DNA of 64,000 bases from Nymphalis io (GCF_905147045.1 NC_065902.1:8501377-8565376); one strand, 5' to 3'; numbered from the stretch's first letter, positions 1 through 13,357 are shown. Program-made: numbers and translations. The notes: generated by a model from the letters alone, not told the origin.

Positions 1-66
1 GGTAGAATATCTGATGAGTGGGTGGTACCTACCCAGACGAGCTTGCACAAAGCCCTACCACCAGTG
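1..66 (-). repeat. Family A short interspersed repeat, cut by window edge
   Basis: The sequence matches the first 66 or so bases of the family A element in reverse orientation, ending at the motif accaccagtg. The rest of the copy lies outside the window. Family A is about 290 bp, starts actggtggtaggg and ends tattctataaaaa. It has no recognisable tRNA head, so it could be a SINE or the tail of a LINE; the A-rich end sets the orientation. Confidence 0.8.
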
Positions 67-1884
67 AAAATGACGCTTTGATATTTTATTTATCATATTC
101 TAATATGAAAGTTATCCAAGAATTACCGCGTATTGCTGTAAAAATAGTGCTCAATATATTGATGTAGTTAATGATTATGACGACGCTTCTTGCTTGAAGT
201 TTTTTTGTTCTCTTTTTTAGCCTAATCCATCATTTTAGCTACTGATAATGAGAAAGTTGCTAATGATAAAACTACAGGGGAAGTTCATTAATTATAAGTT
301 CACACACAAATGTTAATCTACTCATTATGCTATGTCATTGTTGCAAACTAGTTAACCGCTAATAGTAGCTTGTCGCCTAACACATCTTTTGTTCAGTCTG
401 TAATGGCAATATTTGCTTATTGTAAACTTTTAATAATACTTAAAGAAAATGCTTCCTACGATATGTAATATAAAGCTGCGTTGAAACTTAATTTAAATTA
501 TAAAATTAATTAAACACAAAACGTTAAAAAGTTTTTTATATATAAGTGTTTTATAAATGCTATTAAAAATATGCCGTTAAAGATCTCAGCGCAGATTTTA
601 AATAGTTAATTTTACTTATGAAAATTATAAGCTATTTTGGTAGTTTAGGGTGACGCAATCCCTTTTGGATTATCATATCATTTTTATTCTAAAGATATTT
701 TAAGTAATAATATTAGCATTTGTAGTTACGCTTTTTCGTGTCCTACTTTACTTGACTTGGCTTGGCTTTACATTGTTCTTTGGCTAATACGTTTGTGAAC
801 TTGAGTATAAATTAATATTTCATTCTAAGTTGAATCAGACATAGATATCTGACTTTACTAAGCTTAGAGCTTTCTAAAGTTATTAGAACTTGAAGATTTC
901 TGATAACAATGTCTGAGAAACTTCAATGTATTATTTAAAAAAAAAATGAAATGCATTAAAAATATCTATAATATATAAGTTATTTGTTGTCATTTCTATG
1001 ACATATTAAAAAAAACTATTTGTTAATGTTTTAATTATATATTATGTTTAACAACATTATATGAATTTAAGCGGTTTAATTTTCGACTGACTGAAGTTTT
1101 GTGATATCCGAAAGTAACACAAAATTTTCCTATATTACCTAAAATCGTATAATTACAATATTTTGTGTTATAATTATCGCCTTAGTGTTTGAGTTAATAA
1201 AAATATATATAATTTTTTTCGTAAAACATAAAAATCTGTAAGAGTGATACGGATAATATCATATAATCTTATCGCGTACTAAAACACTGTACCGTCAAAC
1301 GTAAAACTCAATACCAATTTGATCGTAACGACTGATGCCTATCGGAATGATTGCGTAAATATAAAAGTAACATAACTGTGGATGCTGAATACGGAGCTGT
1401 TTTATCGTAAGCGAAAAATGGCGATCGGTACATGAGTACAAACTGGTTCATACGAAATATTGCCGGACATAGATCACACAATCTGTTGTAAATATTTTTT
1501 TGACAAACTTTTTGAAATCGATTACTTTTTTTGTAATCCTTTTTCAAATTTAAATTGAAAAGCAGTTTATATAAAAATATAAATATCAATATCTGACCAT
1601 AAAACTGAAATGGTAGCTAGATTATTAAAATTTTAGGCAGACTGTATATAATAGTATATTAATTAATGTCGAAAATTATGAATGTAGCTATCAATTTACA
1701 AAAGAACGCATAATACTTCGATGATTTATAATATTTAACTCAAATTGGCTCGTTATTAAAACAATATGCGCCGTTCATAATGTTTTGCCAGTTTACAAGT
1801 CGACTATATTTATTATATAGTAACGGTCCTTACAAATATCCGGTAACATAATATATTTAAATAAAAAGACTTCCTCCACTTATT
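67..1884. other. AT-rich stretch without recognisable gene
   Basis: I see only AT-rich unique-looking DNA with scattered short open frames. The longest, about 93 codons on the minus strand near 1308-1589, has no splice sites, domain or composition that would support it. Confidence 0.5.
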
Positions 1885-2022
1885 GGATATAAAAGCCGAT
1901 GTCCTTCCTTGAGATTCCAGCTTACTTCATACCAAATTTCATCAAAATCCGTTCAGTGGTTTATTCGTAATAGCTTGACAGACAGACAGAATTACTTTCG
2001 CTTTTATAACATTAGTATAGAT
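1885..2022 (-). repeat. Dispersed transposon-tail fragment
   Basis: The stretch holds the motif tttcatcaaaatccgttcag followed by a GACA-type run (gacagacagaattactttcg). Its reverse complement resembles the block at 42236-42345 (aacggct..aacgatttggatgaaatttt), so the two are probably copies of one dispersed family in opposite orientations. Such tails are common at the 3' ends of insect transposons. The parent element cannot be named from this fragment. Confidence 0.5.
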
Positions 2023-2075
2023 TACCTACTTTTGGTAAGTTTCCAGTTTTAATCTATTCAATTGTATTCATCATT

Positions 2076-2165
2076 ATCCTTTTGTCGTCTACTGCTGGAC
2101 ATAGGCCTCTCTAATGGCATCCGCTGCAAGCTACGTTGCGTATACCGTCACATATCGTCACTCAC
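2076..2165. repeat. Short dispersed-repeat fragment
   Basis: The words ctactgctggacataggcct and the following GC-richer 70 bp resemble a dispersed lepidopteran repeat that I recognise only by its wording. It is too short to assign to a family, and no second clear copy was found in the window. Confidence 0.35.
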
Positions 2166-2193
2166 TCAATTGTATTAATTTATGGGACATATG

Positions 2194-2489
2194 TTTTTTT
2201 TTTTATTTTATAGAATAGGAAGGCGAACGAGCATATGGGCCACCTGATGGTAAGTGGTCACCAACGCTCTTAGACATTGGCACTGTATGAAATGTTAACC
2301 CTCGTTTACATTGCCAATGCGCCACCAACCTTGGGACCTAAGATTTTATGTCCCTTGTGCCTGTAATTACACTGGCTCACTCACCCTTCTAACCGGAACA
2401 CAACAATACCAAGTACTGCTATTTTGGGTTAGCATATCTGATAAGTGGGTGGTACCCAGACGAGCTTGCACAAAGCCCTACCACCAGTG
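2194..2489 (-). repeat. Family A short interspersed repeat, near full length
   Basis: This is a near-complete reverse-orientation copy. It begins with a T-run plus tatagaatagga (the complement of the A-rich 3' end) and ends with ccctaccaccagt. It aligns base for base over most of its length with the copies at 4945-5232 and 46581-46866. Confidence 0.85.
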
Positions 2490-2940
2490 ATGTTTGAAAA
2501 AGCTCAAGCGTTTCAGCCCTTAGTATGGTACATTTCTTTTGATATTACATAATTATTGCATATTAGACTTAATGTATCAGCAATATGTGCCGTAAACATT
2601 TATATTTTAACGAGTGGAACTGAAAATCCATTAGTTCGCGTTTAACGGTGCCGTATTTTTTGTCCTATCGTAAATCCACTAAAAGATTTCACTCTAAGCA
2701 CGACCATTAACTCTTTTAACAGCCGTTTGATTTTGTATGTATCGTATAGTCTTATTTACAATATGATATCGTTTGCCCGTCTTCGGTTTTCGAATTATCT
2801 CTTTGAGTCTTATTATGAAACGCGATATATTTGTATATTACAACTAAAAAAATTTAAAATTAATATGAATAAATTGATAAAAGATGCTATAAAAAATAAA
2901 TCGTAAAGTTGATATTCCTATCATACATACGTTAATTTGA
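2490..2940. other. AT-rich stretch without recognisable gene
   Basis: Nothing recognisable was seen between the family A copy and the family C SINE. Confidence 0.5.
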
Positions 2941-3160
2941 CGGGCCGGTTGGCGTAGTAGTCTTACACGCCGAAGGTTGTGGGTTCGATTCCCACCCAGG
3001 ACAGACATTTGTGTGCATGAACATGTCTATTTGTCCTGAGTGTGGGTGTACTTATCTATATAAGTATGTATATACAAAATGAAAGTAGTATATGTGGTAT
3101 ATCAGTTGTCTGGTATCTATAGTACAAGCTCTGCTTAGTTTGGGATCATTATTTATTTAA
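2941..3160 (+). repeat. Family C tRNA-derived SINE
   Basis: The head gccggttggcgtagtagtc resembles a tRNA A box, and ggttcgattcc is a B-box word of an RNA polymerase III promoter. Both are followed by a body shared with the copy at 49256-49485 (gacaga.atttgtgtgcatga, tcctgag.gtgggtgta). The head matches a degraded tRNA-like sequence but lacks a foldable complete cloverleaf, so this is a SINE and not a tRNA gene. The tail is a loose ATTTA-type stretch. Confidence 0.85.
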
Positions 3161-4350
3161 TTGATTGATATAATTTGTGCTATAATTAGATTGATTTAAT
3201 TGTAGGTACTAAAGTTGTGGAAAAAAAAGAAAAGCCCTTGCCATAAGCTTTCTTGAATAAATTTTGATACCTATTGATTTTGTTGACCAACATTTTTAAA
3301 TACTTTATAAACAGCATTTATTATTAATGATATGTAACTGTAGGTATTACAGTTCTATTGAATTTAATCGCCTTGCGGCGTTTGTAATGTAATCTAATTA
3401 TGCATCGATTCATTGAACCACATGTGACATTGTACATACTATTAACCGTCCAGTAATTGAATCAGTGATTACAGTTAATTACCGGGAACATGTTTGTTCT
3501 TCATTACCGATTATTGTTTTAGATAATAATCATTGGTCAGCGAACATTTTTTAAGTTTGAATAAGATGAAGTGCGATTTTTTAAGTAATTGCTTTTCATA
3601 CGATTGGTATTTATCGAATATGAAAAATCAAAATAAGAATTAGAAATATTTAGAGAGAAGTCTCGGATCTGATCTAACCACTGTGCTTCAATGCGGTTTG
3701 GTGGTTGTACATGTAGCAGTATGTCAACCGACCCATGCAAGTGTCATCCTGATATTTTAATTCACAAATTAGCTCGACGATTTATAAACATACGTTTTTA
3801 TGTCATGAAAACTGCCCCGATTCGAACAAGTAACTCGTCTCATTGTGTAGAATAAATAGTATATAATCAACTAAAAGGCACCAGTACCACAAAATTCCTT
3901 CGGGTGTGATACGAGTATAAGTTCAAGGTCGAGTTAAGGTGCAAAATTTCTGTATGTAACAATTGAAGAGAACAATGAAAGAAAATCGACTCGTTATTTT
4001 TATGCGTGTAGCATTCACGCTATAAATTTATTTATACGCATTTAATGCTATTATTTTTAGTCTATGTTTTTTTTATTACATAATTATTTACATTAAAGCC
4101 TTAAATATATATAAATAAAAATTAAAAATGGCTACTGTACAAATCGTGACCGCGTGGAATGGTGACAAGAATGCTTGCAGCATTTTCCATTTGTCATGTC
4201 ATGTCGCATGTTACTTCGGTGAGCTTATAATTTGTTCTTACATAATCTTTACTGTTAAATTATATTAGTTAAAATAATATTTAAATACAATCGTCTAATT
4301 TGTTTTCATAGATCATATTGATTTTAAAAACGATATTTTTTTATATTTAA
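3161..4350. other. AT-rich stretch without recognisable gene
   Basis: AT-rich DNA with no persuasive open frame or repeat. A 67-codon minus-strand frame near 3537-3740 is treated as chance. Confidence 0.5.
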
Positions 4351-4581
4351 TATTTTTTAATTCGTGCTTCAAAAAAAAATTCGTTACCAAGTTATGCGAA
4401 TGTTTTTACTTGCCATTAACATTACAATTTTAATAAGTTAAAAAAAAAAATTAATAAGTTAAAAATACATACATACATGTATGTATGTATGTATTTTTTA
4501 ATTCGTGCTTCAAAAAAAAATTCCTTTCCAAGTTATGCGAATGTTTTTACTTGCCATTAACATTACAATTTTAATAAGTTA
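4351..4581 (+). repeat. 90-bp direct repeat flanking a TACA/TGTA palindrome
   Basis: Two 90-bp copies (4351-4440 and 4492-4581) start at tattttttaattcgtgcttc and differ at only about three bases (ttcgttacc against ttcctttcc). The 51-bp spacer between them repeats part of the end of copy one and carries an alternating tacatacatacatgtatgta palindrome. This looks like a recent local duplication. Confidence 0.85.
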
Positions 4582-4841
4582 TTACTTGAATATGTTAATC
4601 ACCAGTTTCATTTCAGTTACTTGGCGTGTTCCATTTTGGAGAGCGGATATTTTGATGAGCCATTAAGTACTCCATTAGAAACTATATTTGAATATAAGTC
4701 TTCTTTAATGCCTAATTTTGAACGTGGCAACGATATTTTGTCCAGTAAATAATAGAGGGTTTTGGACCTTATTATATTTCTTTTAAGAAATATATTTATA
4801 AACAGTACATTATTTTTTATTATCAATACGAGTTGTAAGCG

Positions 4842-4932
4842 GATGAGCCGAGATGGGTCTGTGGATAGATCATATGGATCTTACGTATGTTAATTTTAAC
4901 GCGGGTTCAAATCCACGAAAGCATCTTTGAGT
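4842..4932 (+). repeat. Family B SINE head fragment (degenerate)
   Basis: The words gagccgagatggg and gcgggttcaaatcc match the A-box and B-box parts of the family B head, separated by diverged sequence. The body is missing, and family A begins 13 bp downstream. Confidence 0.55.
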
Positions 4933-4944
4933 GTTTAATGTCTT

Positions 4945-5232
4945 ACTGGTGGTAGGGCTTTGTGCAAGCTCGTCTGGGTAGGCACCACCCACTCATCAGA
5001 TATTCTACCGCAAAACAGCAATACTTGATATTGTTGTGTTCCGGTTTGAAGGGTGAGTGAGCCAGTGTAGTTACAGACACAAGGGACATAAAATCTTAGT
5101 TCCCAAGGTTGGTGGCGCATTGGCTATAAGCGATGGTTGACATTTCTTACAATGCCAATGTCTAAGGGCGTTTGGTGACCACTTACCATCAGGTGGCCCA
5201 TATGCTCGTCCACCTTCCTATTCTATAAAAAC
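4945..5232 (+). repeat. Family A short interspersed repeat, full length
   Basis: A complete sense copy runs from actggtggtagggctttgtg to cttcctattctataaaaac. It is one of the best references in the window for the family consensus. Confidence 0.9.
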
Positions 5233-7107
5233 AAAAGTCTTCTCTGAAATATGCCAGATATAAAGCATTTGACACATTTTCTGTATATATATGTTTATAT
5301 ATTTAATACAAATCCAAACCTACCAATCCACAATATAGCGTGGCGGAAAAAGTGCTAATATATAGGCGTTAGGAGAGTAGGCGTTTTTACTACAGTGCTA
5401 CATGAATGTTTGTTCCTTTTTACTTTATAAGCGATTTCGATGAAGCTTAGTGTTATGTAAAATATTATTTTTTTCATAACTTATCTAAGCACTTTATTTA
5501 GTTTTATTTCTTCTCTTAAATTATTTAAATAAAGAACAAAAAGGCCCAAGGTAATAACAGCTTAATCTTCCTTAAACAGTCATCAAAGAACCTAACTACC
5601 ATTTAAGACAAAGCACGTTACGTTGTTTTATTTATAAAGTTGCGACATAAAAAATTGTTCTCCGCCCTACAACAATTTAATCAAGCGTGAGCGGCAGTTG
5701 ACCTAAAAAAATATGCTCTTCATATAGTGAAATTAATGACATATTTCATAGCACTAAAGTGTATTAATTTTATCGAATATTCTGTTATATATGTAAAAAA
5801 TTATTTTTTTAATCCTTACTAGAACACAATTATCAAATGAAGTGAAAAGTGCCTTAATTTTTGTGATAGTAACTTTGCATAAACGGAACAAATAAAAAAA
5901 ATAAACTTTCTTAAGAACATTCATGAGAATAAGACTTAGTTTATAAATATTTATTGTTATCAGCAACCAAGAGTAAAATAACTTAAGTCAATCAGTCAGG
6001 GTTGCAAGATTTGACTCACCTATATTGTACTAACAAATTAAGTTAAAATTAGCTATTATATTATAATTATATATATGTAATTTTACATACATATGTATGT
6101 TTACTATATTTACGGACCGTTTTTAACAATATAAAAGATCAATTTGAGTAACATAATAAACGCGCTATCAAAAATTTATCAAAATCCTGACTAACATTTT
6201 TTGCAATCTTACGTTGCAACATGTATATGTATAACATATTACATATGCGACATATAATATATTTTTATATCCAAAATATTTTAAATATCTCGTTGTGAAA
6301 TCGACTAAGTGATAATCTTAGCCTACCTTATCAATAAATAATGGCCAATTAAAAAAAATAAAATAAAGAAAAAGCAAGCCTTGTAAAATTCACAGCTTTT
6401 CATATTATTGACGACTGCGTTTTGAAAATAAGATAATTGTTAAAGATTACTTTTTCGCAGCAGAAGTGATGATTTCATAATCAAAATCGTATTTACATGA
6501 ATCACTTATTACGTTCTATTTTTGTGATGTAACCATTACCTCCGGACATAAACAAAGTGCATCGTTTCCATTCAATTTGACGTGCCTTGGATTTATTCCA
6601 GTTGTTGTCAGTTAAATATAATTGGACGTTATACGTCATTAAGATTTGCTTATGTTTTCGCTGTTGCATTCATAAGGAATCCTTTGTTCACAGTCACGTG
6701 ACATAAACTGGAACAAAAACAATTATTATAGGAAAACCTGTCTTGTAAATTGTTGATTAAAATGACGATTAACGAATTTTATCTTTTAAAAAAAAACATT
6801 CATCTAGTATTTTATTCTTAGATCAACTTTACTTTTTTTTAATAAATATAAAATTAACAATTTACAGCGAAATTGAAACCGTGTTAATAATAAAATGGTT
6901 TGAGATTAACTTTCAGAATGGTAGATGCGCAAAAACCTGACATGTCTTATGTGCAAATCCAATGGTAAAGTTGGAATTTAACTGGTAAATTGATCTCTTT
7001 TGCAAACACATCCTGATAGAAATAATAACGAAGTTCGTTTTAGATAAAAGAGGTACAAAAATCATTCCTCGAATTTTATACGTATCCTGGAAATAATGTA
7101 AATATAC
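5233..7107. other. AT-rich stretch without recognisable gene
   Basis: Nothing recognisable apart from simple AT-rich words. Short open frames are not supported by composition or splice signals. Confidence 0.5.
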
Positions 7108-7400
7108 CTATATACATACAAGCGATCTCAAGCGCTTTTTAGATTGCGTGGGCCCGATCGACACCGAGATTGTTCCGTAACGTCCAGCCATATGTATTGT
7201 ATTGGATTCCAATATCTGTTTCGACTCAACGAGATGTACCGCACTTACGGAACTAATTTCATATATTTTATCAAAGGGAACAGTCATGATATTTAGAACT
7301 GAAAATGGATTCCAACATGCTATCTGTCGATAATCTTCGGGTTTTGGGTCAATCACTTTTTGATGTTAATGTCGCGACGGACACGACACATGTCGTTTTA
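7108..7400. other. Richer-GC block with open frames on both strands
   Basis: This block is visibly less AT-rich than its surroundings. It carries an 82-codon open frame on the minus strand (7108-7356) and an overlapping 80-codon one on the plus strand (7305-7547). No domain was recognised. It could be a relic of a transposon or of a host exon, or chance. Neither frame has a good splice acceptor and donor around it. Confidence 0.25.
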
Positions 7401-8143
7401 GTACTTTTATACAGGTTTATTTACCGCTTTCGCACTCTTGTAATTGTATATTATAATGGAATATTTTTTCATTCCTGTTATATTATGTTTTTTCATTGGA
7501 TAATTTTATTTGTTGTTTTCGTAATTTTTAAATTATTTTTTGCGTAAAAGAGATAGAGCACATACAGTTGCAGTAACGAGTTATATATGTATGTGTACAA
7601 ATGTGTAGGTGCTTTTATTATATTATGATTTATTAATATAACTAGAAAAATATAATAAATACTAGCTTTAAGAGGAGTACGAAAAAGAAGAGTAAGAAAG
7701 GGGTTTTATTTGGAAATCTGTTCAACAATTTTACCAGTTAATTTGACCGAACTGCGCGCATTACAGAATTTAAAATAAGAAGTCCTTTTCTCTTATAGTT
7801 ATAAATTTATATGTATATTTTACGTAGACTACATTTTTTCACATTTACCAATAACGGAATTTAAAAACCCTTTTTTTAATAATTGCTTCTTATTCTGTAC
7901 AGGATTTTATAAATAAAAGAAATCGGAGTTAGTATTCGTTGATACAGGATATGTAAATATAATTAATTTATAATTGATTACTTAAAAGAGTAACTACTTT
8001 GTTTCTTGACGGCTATAGCCTATTGCCGCTTAAAGTTTTACTTTTGTTCCTGCACTTGTACATAGTAAATACTCACACAAATTTTTCTACACAAAATCGA
8101 TAAAATTTCAAGTTGATACTTTTTATAATAGAATCAAATTCTT

Positions 8144-8222
8144 ATATACGACAATAACGTTATATACGACAATAACATTATATACGACAATAACAATATA
8201 TTATATAAACGAAAATAACATT
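8144..8222 (+). repeat. Short tandem repeat, about 18-bp unit
   Basis: The unit atatacgacaataac is repeated three times, with a fourth decayed version (ataaacgaaaataac). The array is AT-rich and starts about 75 bp upstream of a family A copy. Confidence 0.8.
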
Positions 8223-8295
8223 ATTGTTTTTTTACAAGATTCCACTTTAGTTTAGTTTTTCGTGCTATTTAGCACACTTGAGACGCGGGTTTTTC

Positions 8296-8579
8296 TTTTT
8301 ATATTTTAGATAGATGGACGAGCAAATGTGCTATCTGTTGGTAAGTTGTCCCCAACGCCCATATACATTGGTATTATAAGAAATGTTAACCATTGCTTCC
8401 ATCGTCAATGCAGCATCAACATTGTGATCTAAGATTTTATTTCCCTTGTGCCTGTAATTACACTGGGTCACTCACCCTTCAAACCGGAACACCACAATAC
8501 TAATTACTGCTGTTTTGCGGTAGAATATCTGATGAGTGGCTATCTACCCAGACGAGCTTGCACAAAGCCTTACCACCAG
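8296..8579 (-). repeat. Family A short interspersed repeat (diverged)
   Basis: A reverse-orientation copy with many substitutions and small gaps (for example gtggctatctacc in place of gtgggtggtacctacc). It ends with ccttaccaccagt. Confidence 0.75.
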
Positions 8580-9801
8580 TAAGTATTATTACAATTAAAC
8601 GTTAATTAGCTGCAATTATTGTAACCTTTTTAGTTAGTTAGTTTAATTCATAACTGAATTTCAAGTAATGAATTTCAGTCGTGCCTGAGACTAGGACGCT
8701 TCTGGGGTCCTAACTATCATTGCTAAATATAAACACTTGGAATGCATTCTGTCAATTAACATTCTATGCAGTGATTTGTTAATATATACTATGTAATAAT
8801 ATGCTGATTTACGTATTTTTACACTAAGCTACGTATGTATTGTAGTTTGCTAAGAACGAACATAACATAACCCTAGGGAGACAGAAAGTACAAAAAAATT
8901 ATAATATGAAAACGTTCTTGCACCAATTCTCTGAATATTTTATGCAAAATCGATTATTTTAAGTAAATTCAAAAAATATAGTTCATTCCGTTACATAAAC
9001 ACGCAAGGGAATTTGAGGAATATTTTAACTCAGAGCTGGTTCATAAAACCGAGTTAAGATGATAACACAAAGTGACATGGGAGTTCTGACAAAAACTAAA
9101 TTGCTTCCAAAATGAATATTATACGAGCGATATTTTCTGCTTGGCTGGCGTAGAATTAGCTTAGTTCTATTCTTAAAATTTCTAGTGTCAATATTTGATA
9201 GCAGTGCTTTTCAAAGTGTAGGCCATGACCCCTTTGGGGATTATGAACCTTGTGCAGTGGATCGCAGTCGTTCAAAAATAAACCAGTACAGTGTAGTTTT
9301 CTCTAACACTGTTTAGTTTTTAACTGAAGATGACATACAAGTTAAAATTACGGCAAATTTCAATAAGCTTTCATGTAATTATTCTGCGCTTATTCATATA
9401 TGACTCGGTATACAAGGAAAACATCGTGAGAAAGCCTGCATTTATCGGGATTTGCCACAAGCCTATCCGCCAACTCGCAGTGAAGCATTTGAATACGCTA
9501 AAACCGTTCTCTTAGACAGAACTTAAGCAAGCAGTGGGATATATATATTAGCTGTTACATTTCCATGAACGTTTGTGTTGATATTATTGCATGAATCTGT
9601 ACTTTTTCTCCTCTGTCTGTAAACTGTCTTTTTTTTTTTTGATGGGTGGTTATTCACAAGCGATATTGTTATAAAAAATAATAATATATATATTAAGGAT
9701 AGCAGTGCATTTTCCTGCCTGAAAATATAATTTCTCCGTTCATGCCATTTGATTTTTATTATATAAATATAGATAAGTATAATTTGTTTTACATACACAC
9801 A
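8580..9801. other. AT-rich stretch without recognisable gene
   Basis: No gene or named repeat was seen. Short open frames at 9330-9515 and 9523-9798 are regarded as chance. Confidence 0.5.
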
Positions 9802-9805
9802 AATA

Positions 9806-9860
<55 letters not shown>
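9802..9860 (+). repeat. (TA)n microsatellite
   Basis: An almost uninterrupted TA dinucleotide run of nearly 60 bp. Confidence 0.95.
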
Positions 9861-9864
<4 letters not shown>

Positions 9865-10104
9865 TGCATCACAATGTTTTTACTTTAATCAGCTTACTAA
9901 AATACATTAAGATATTTAAACTAAGTCGTAATAATTATTATTAATAAACTATTGGATTAAAAGTAAAACTGTAAAAGTTCAACTGGTGGGTTACTAAAAT
10001 TTAGGAGTTTTGCAGCTTATTCCAGTAGTTTATTAAAAAGTTGACATATATAATAGTTACTATGCGTATGATATTGTAATAGCGCTGAACAAACATCGTG
10101 TTGG

Positions 10105-10225
10105 CAGTGCTCTGCCATCCGTGGGTTCTATTTTCAAATTTCCTTTGTGCTAGTAATTACACTGGTTCACTCATCTTTCACACTGCAACACACAACGTAA
10201 ATCATTGTTGTTGCGGTAGACAACT
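10105..10225 (-). repeat. Family A fragment (old)
   Basis: The words tttcctttgtgctagtaatt and acactggttcactcatcttt match the middle of family A in reverse. The remainder has decayed beyond recognition. Confidence 0.5.
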
Positions 10226-12609
10226 AGCGAAATTTAGATAAATCCTACTACAAATAACGGAATAAATAAATGAATTCGTTTTCAGCTTAGCTACTGATTT
10301 TCAAAGAAGTACTACAAGTTCGTAATTAATTATTCTCGAATTCAATACCCAATTTCCTGAAATATATTATAATTAAACACTCATAGCCTCCTGTTGTTTA
10401 CTTTTTTAAAGACAACACAGTTCGATTCGTTGTTTTCATTGTGTGTGAATTTGTATGTAAGTGTGTTTTTGTTAATTCTCGATTGAATCTGATTCGAACC
10501 AGTAACTTTACATTTAATTTAATCCTGTAACATGTTGATTTAAAAATGGTTATGAAAGGTTGATTGTTGAAGTAATATTTTAGTTTTCTATTTTGAATCT
10601 GGATCAATTAACTCGCCACTAGTTCGACGCAGTTTAACAAAAACTACATTATATAGTAAGGGTTGAAAGGATAAACATCAAATAGTAACGAAATAATATA
10701 TTTCAATACTAAATACGATACGTCTTCGACAGTACATTTCGACGTAATCTAGATAGATGTACACAGAACTCTCATACAAACACAACTGACGTATTGTTAT
10801 CTGGAGACTGAGAAGTAGTTTTTACTTTCTGTTTAACTTTCGAGATGTGAAAAACGTTTTTATAAAACGCTAACATTGTTATATATGTACACATTTTGTA
10901 TTAAGTACTTTTGCAGTTAAGGTTTTTGCGTATATTATTAACTTAACGCATATTATATTTTATTAGACATAATTATGCCAATAAAATAAATATCACATAA
11001 ATAAAATATTTTATAAAAACCAACTTATTCAATAATGCTTCTTTTGAATTATAATACAAAAGATTAGCACCGCTTTTTAAACATGAATATTATTAAAAAT
11101 TACTCTTGTAATTTTATTAAAATGAATGAGACGGATAAAAAATACATCTGACTTCATTATCCACCACTATAAAATATTAACCAAAAATCGTGGAATGAAA
11201 TCCAAGTGGTATTAAATTTTCATGTAATTTGTGTTTTTGATGATTTATCCATGCTCCTCATTGAAGGAAATAATCGCGATAAAAACTGCATCTTTCGGAT
11301 GGAATTCCATACGTCAATTCATGTCTATGCATGTCTTTAAATGCATTTTATTACATCAGCGTCCATTAAGAAGGGATTTTTTGGTAATTTCAACTTTATA
11401 TAGTTGTAATGGAAGAGGTAAATCTGTATAAAAGTTTTTGTTCTTTGAAGTAAGAAAAAGGAAAACTTTAATTCTTATTTTACCCGTAAAAAGTCGTACG
11501 GGTACCTAGTACCCTATGAGACTTGATACGTCATTCTATGTAAGTTCAAAAGGTTTGTTGATATGCAATATTGATGCTTATATTCTTTTATTATAACGAA
11601 AAGATTTACAAAATCACTTGCGAACATATTTCGTTTACATGAGCATAATCTAATTTACAATTTACTTTTGATATGATTGCTGACAAAATAGCTTTGTATT
11701 TAAGTTCTCGATTCGATATCTGAAAACCCAATCGTGCAAACATTAGCTGCAAGTCATATGTTTATTTTATTTTATTGTATTTATCACGCAATCCTTTCAT
11801 TATAACATTGATTCATTAATTATTATTTCTGAAATATTTTTTACTTTTCCTTTTTTAATTTCAAGACAATTTTTTAATTTTAACACAATTTTTTTATCTG
11901 TAGTACATTTACAGTTAATAATACGAAGAGTAATTCTAAAGTCTACTATGAAAACTTCTTTAAAAATCTTTCGATAAATTATAAATAATTAAAAATGAAT
12001 ATTTGCTCTATAAATAACAGTTATAATTCTATTCAATAATAATAAGGTCATAAACTAAATGTTATGTACATTTAGTTTTTTGTTATTAGTTGTTAATTAG
12101 GTGTAATATAAAATATATTTTTTTAAATAAGTATGTAAAATAAATACATCACTTTGTAATAATACTACCGAATATGTTATTAATCTTACCATAATTTTAT
12201 TTATATTAATAGACAAGTGAAAAAATCACCGAAAATACTTTTAAAAAGAACATAGTAGTCATGATAGGTTTTTTGACATAATCATTAAAACGTATATTTC
12301 ATTTTTAAATAACGATCGGTATTTAAAAAATAAATAAAACTAAATGAAACATGAATAATGCATTCACGTTCTAATAAATTAAGGTGAAAGAATCACCGAT
12401 TTTCATTCTTACTCCGTAGCTAATTTAATTAAAATGCAAAGAAGGGATACATAAAATTTATAACTATTGCAGTACATTGTTATGCATATCGTCCAACTAG
12501 TAAAATGTGAATGTTTGTCTGCTTGGGTTATTTGTTAATTACTGTCGAAAGATGAATTCAAATAAAATTTGACATAGAAGTTTATTATGCTATGAGATAG
12601 TACATAGTA
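10226..12609. other. AT-rich stretch without recognisable gene
   Basis: About 2.4 kb of strongly AT-rich DNA. I see no exon-like block, tRNA or repeat copy. Confidence 0.5.
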
Positions 12610-12835
12610 TCCGTCGACTCTATTGCCTCGTGATTTATTACACTCCTGTGCCTCGGAAACCATGTAAACCCGTTGATCCTGTGCCTTTGTTCGATCGTGT
12701 CAGATCGATATTCCATTGAATTGCGAATAGACTTGTGTTTGCGCACATACTAGTAATTGTGCGTTATAGTATTTACTGTATGGGCTAGTTGGCTAGTTTT
12801 GACACAGACCTCAGCGGCAAAAACTCCATCATAAC
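12610..12835 (+). repeat. Family D SINE, body fragment
   Basis: The words cctgtgcctcggaaaccatg and gggctagttggctagttttg match the body of the longer copy at 45243-45602 (ccgtgcctcggtaaacacg) and of the minus copy at 30480-30786. The tRNA-like head is missing or decayed. Confidence 0.65.
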
Positions 12836-13153
12836 TTGATAACTTACCGTTTAAACTAAAAAAAAATATAATAAAATACCAACTTTTTTACGCTAAATGG
12901 TGTAGCGTGTAAAACTAAAAGCGAACTGATAATAAAAAAGTCATATAAATTTCATGACTTCATTCTCGGCAACTTGACGATAATCGATAACAGTTAAGTT
13001 TCAAAACTGTAATAGAATTTTTAAAAACGCGTAACGTTAAGTAATTATTTAATTTTAATTCAAATAACCCAGTTGTATCTTACAATCTTTTATTTACTGA
13101 TATCCTTGAAGTATATTAAAAGCTTTAAATTATCGCTAAGTTTAGTGCTTAAA
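12836..13153. other. AT-rich stretch without recognisable gene
   Basis: Nothing recognisable between the family D and family B copies. Confidence 0.5.
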
Positions 13154-13357
13154 GTAACTGTCTGCGAATGTCCCATTGCTGGGCTAAGGCCTCCTTTTTT
13201 TGGGGAGAAGGTTTGAAATTTATGCCACCATGCTGCTCAAATGCGAGTCGGTGGAAACACGTGGCAAATTTTCAACCCTTCATAAGCAGGTTTCTTTACA
13301 ATATTCACAATATTCAGATTTATGTCTTCTAACCACTAGCCCATCACGGCTCACGAG
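13154..13357 (-). repeat. Family B SINE with internal deletion
   Basis: A reverse copy starts with gtcccattgctgggctaagg and ends with taaccactagcccatcacgg (the diverged complement of the head). About 80 bp of the middle of the family is absent. It is diverged from the better copies at 35474 and 63519. Confidence 0.7.

Noticed and set aside
1308..1589. 93-codon minus-strand open frame
   Set aside because: Composition follows the AT-rich background, and no domain or splice sites were seen.
2941..3010. tRNA gene
   Set aside because: The same head with the same body occurs at 49256, so it is a SINE.
9802..9860. Origin or regulatory AT tract
   Set aside because: A plain TA microsatellite with no supporting context.
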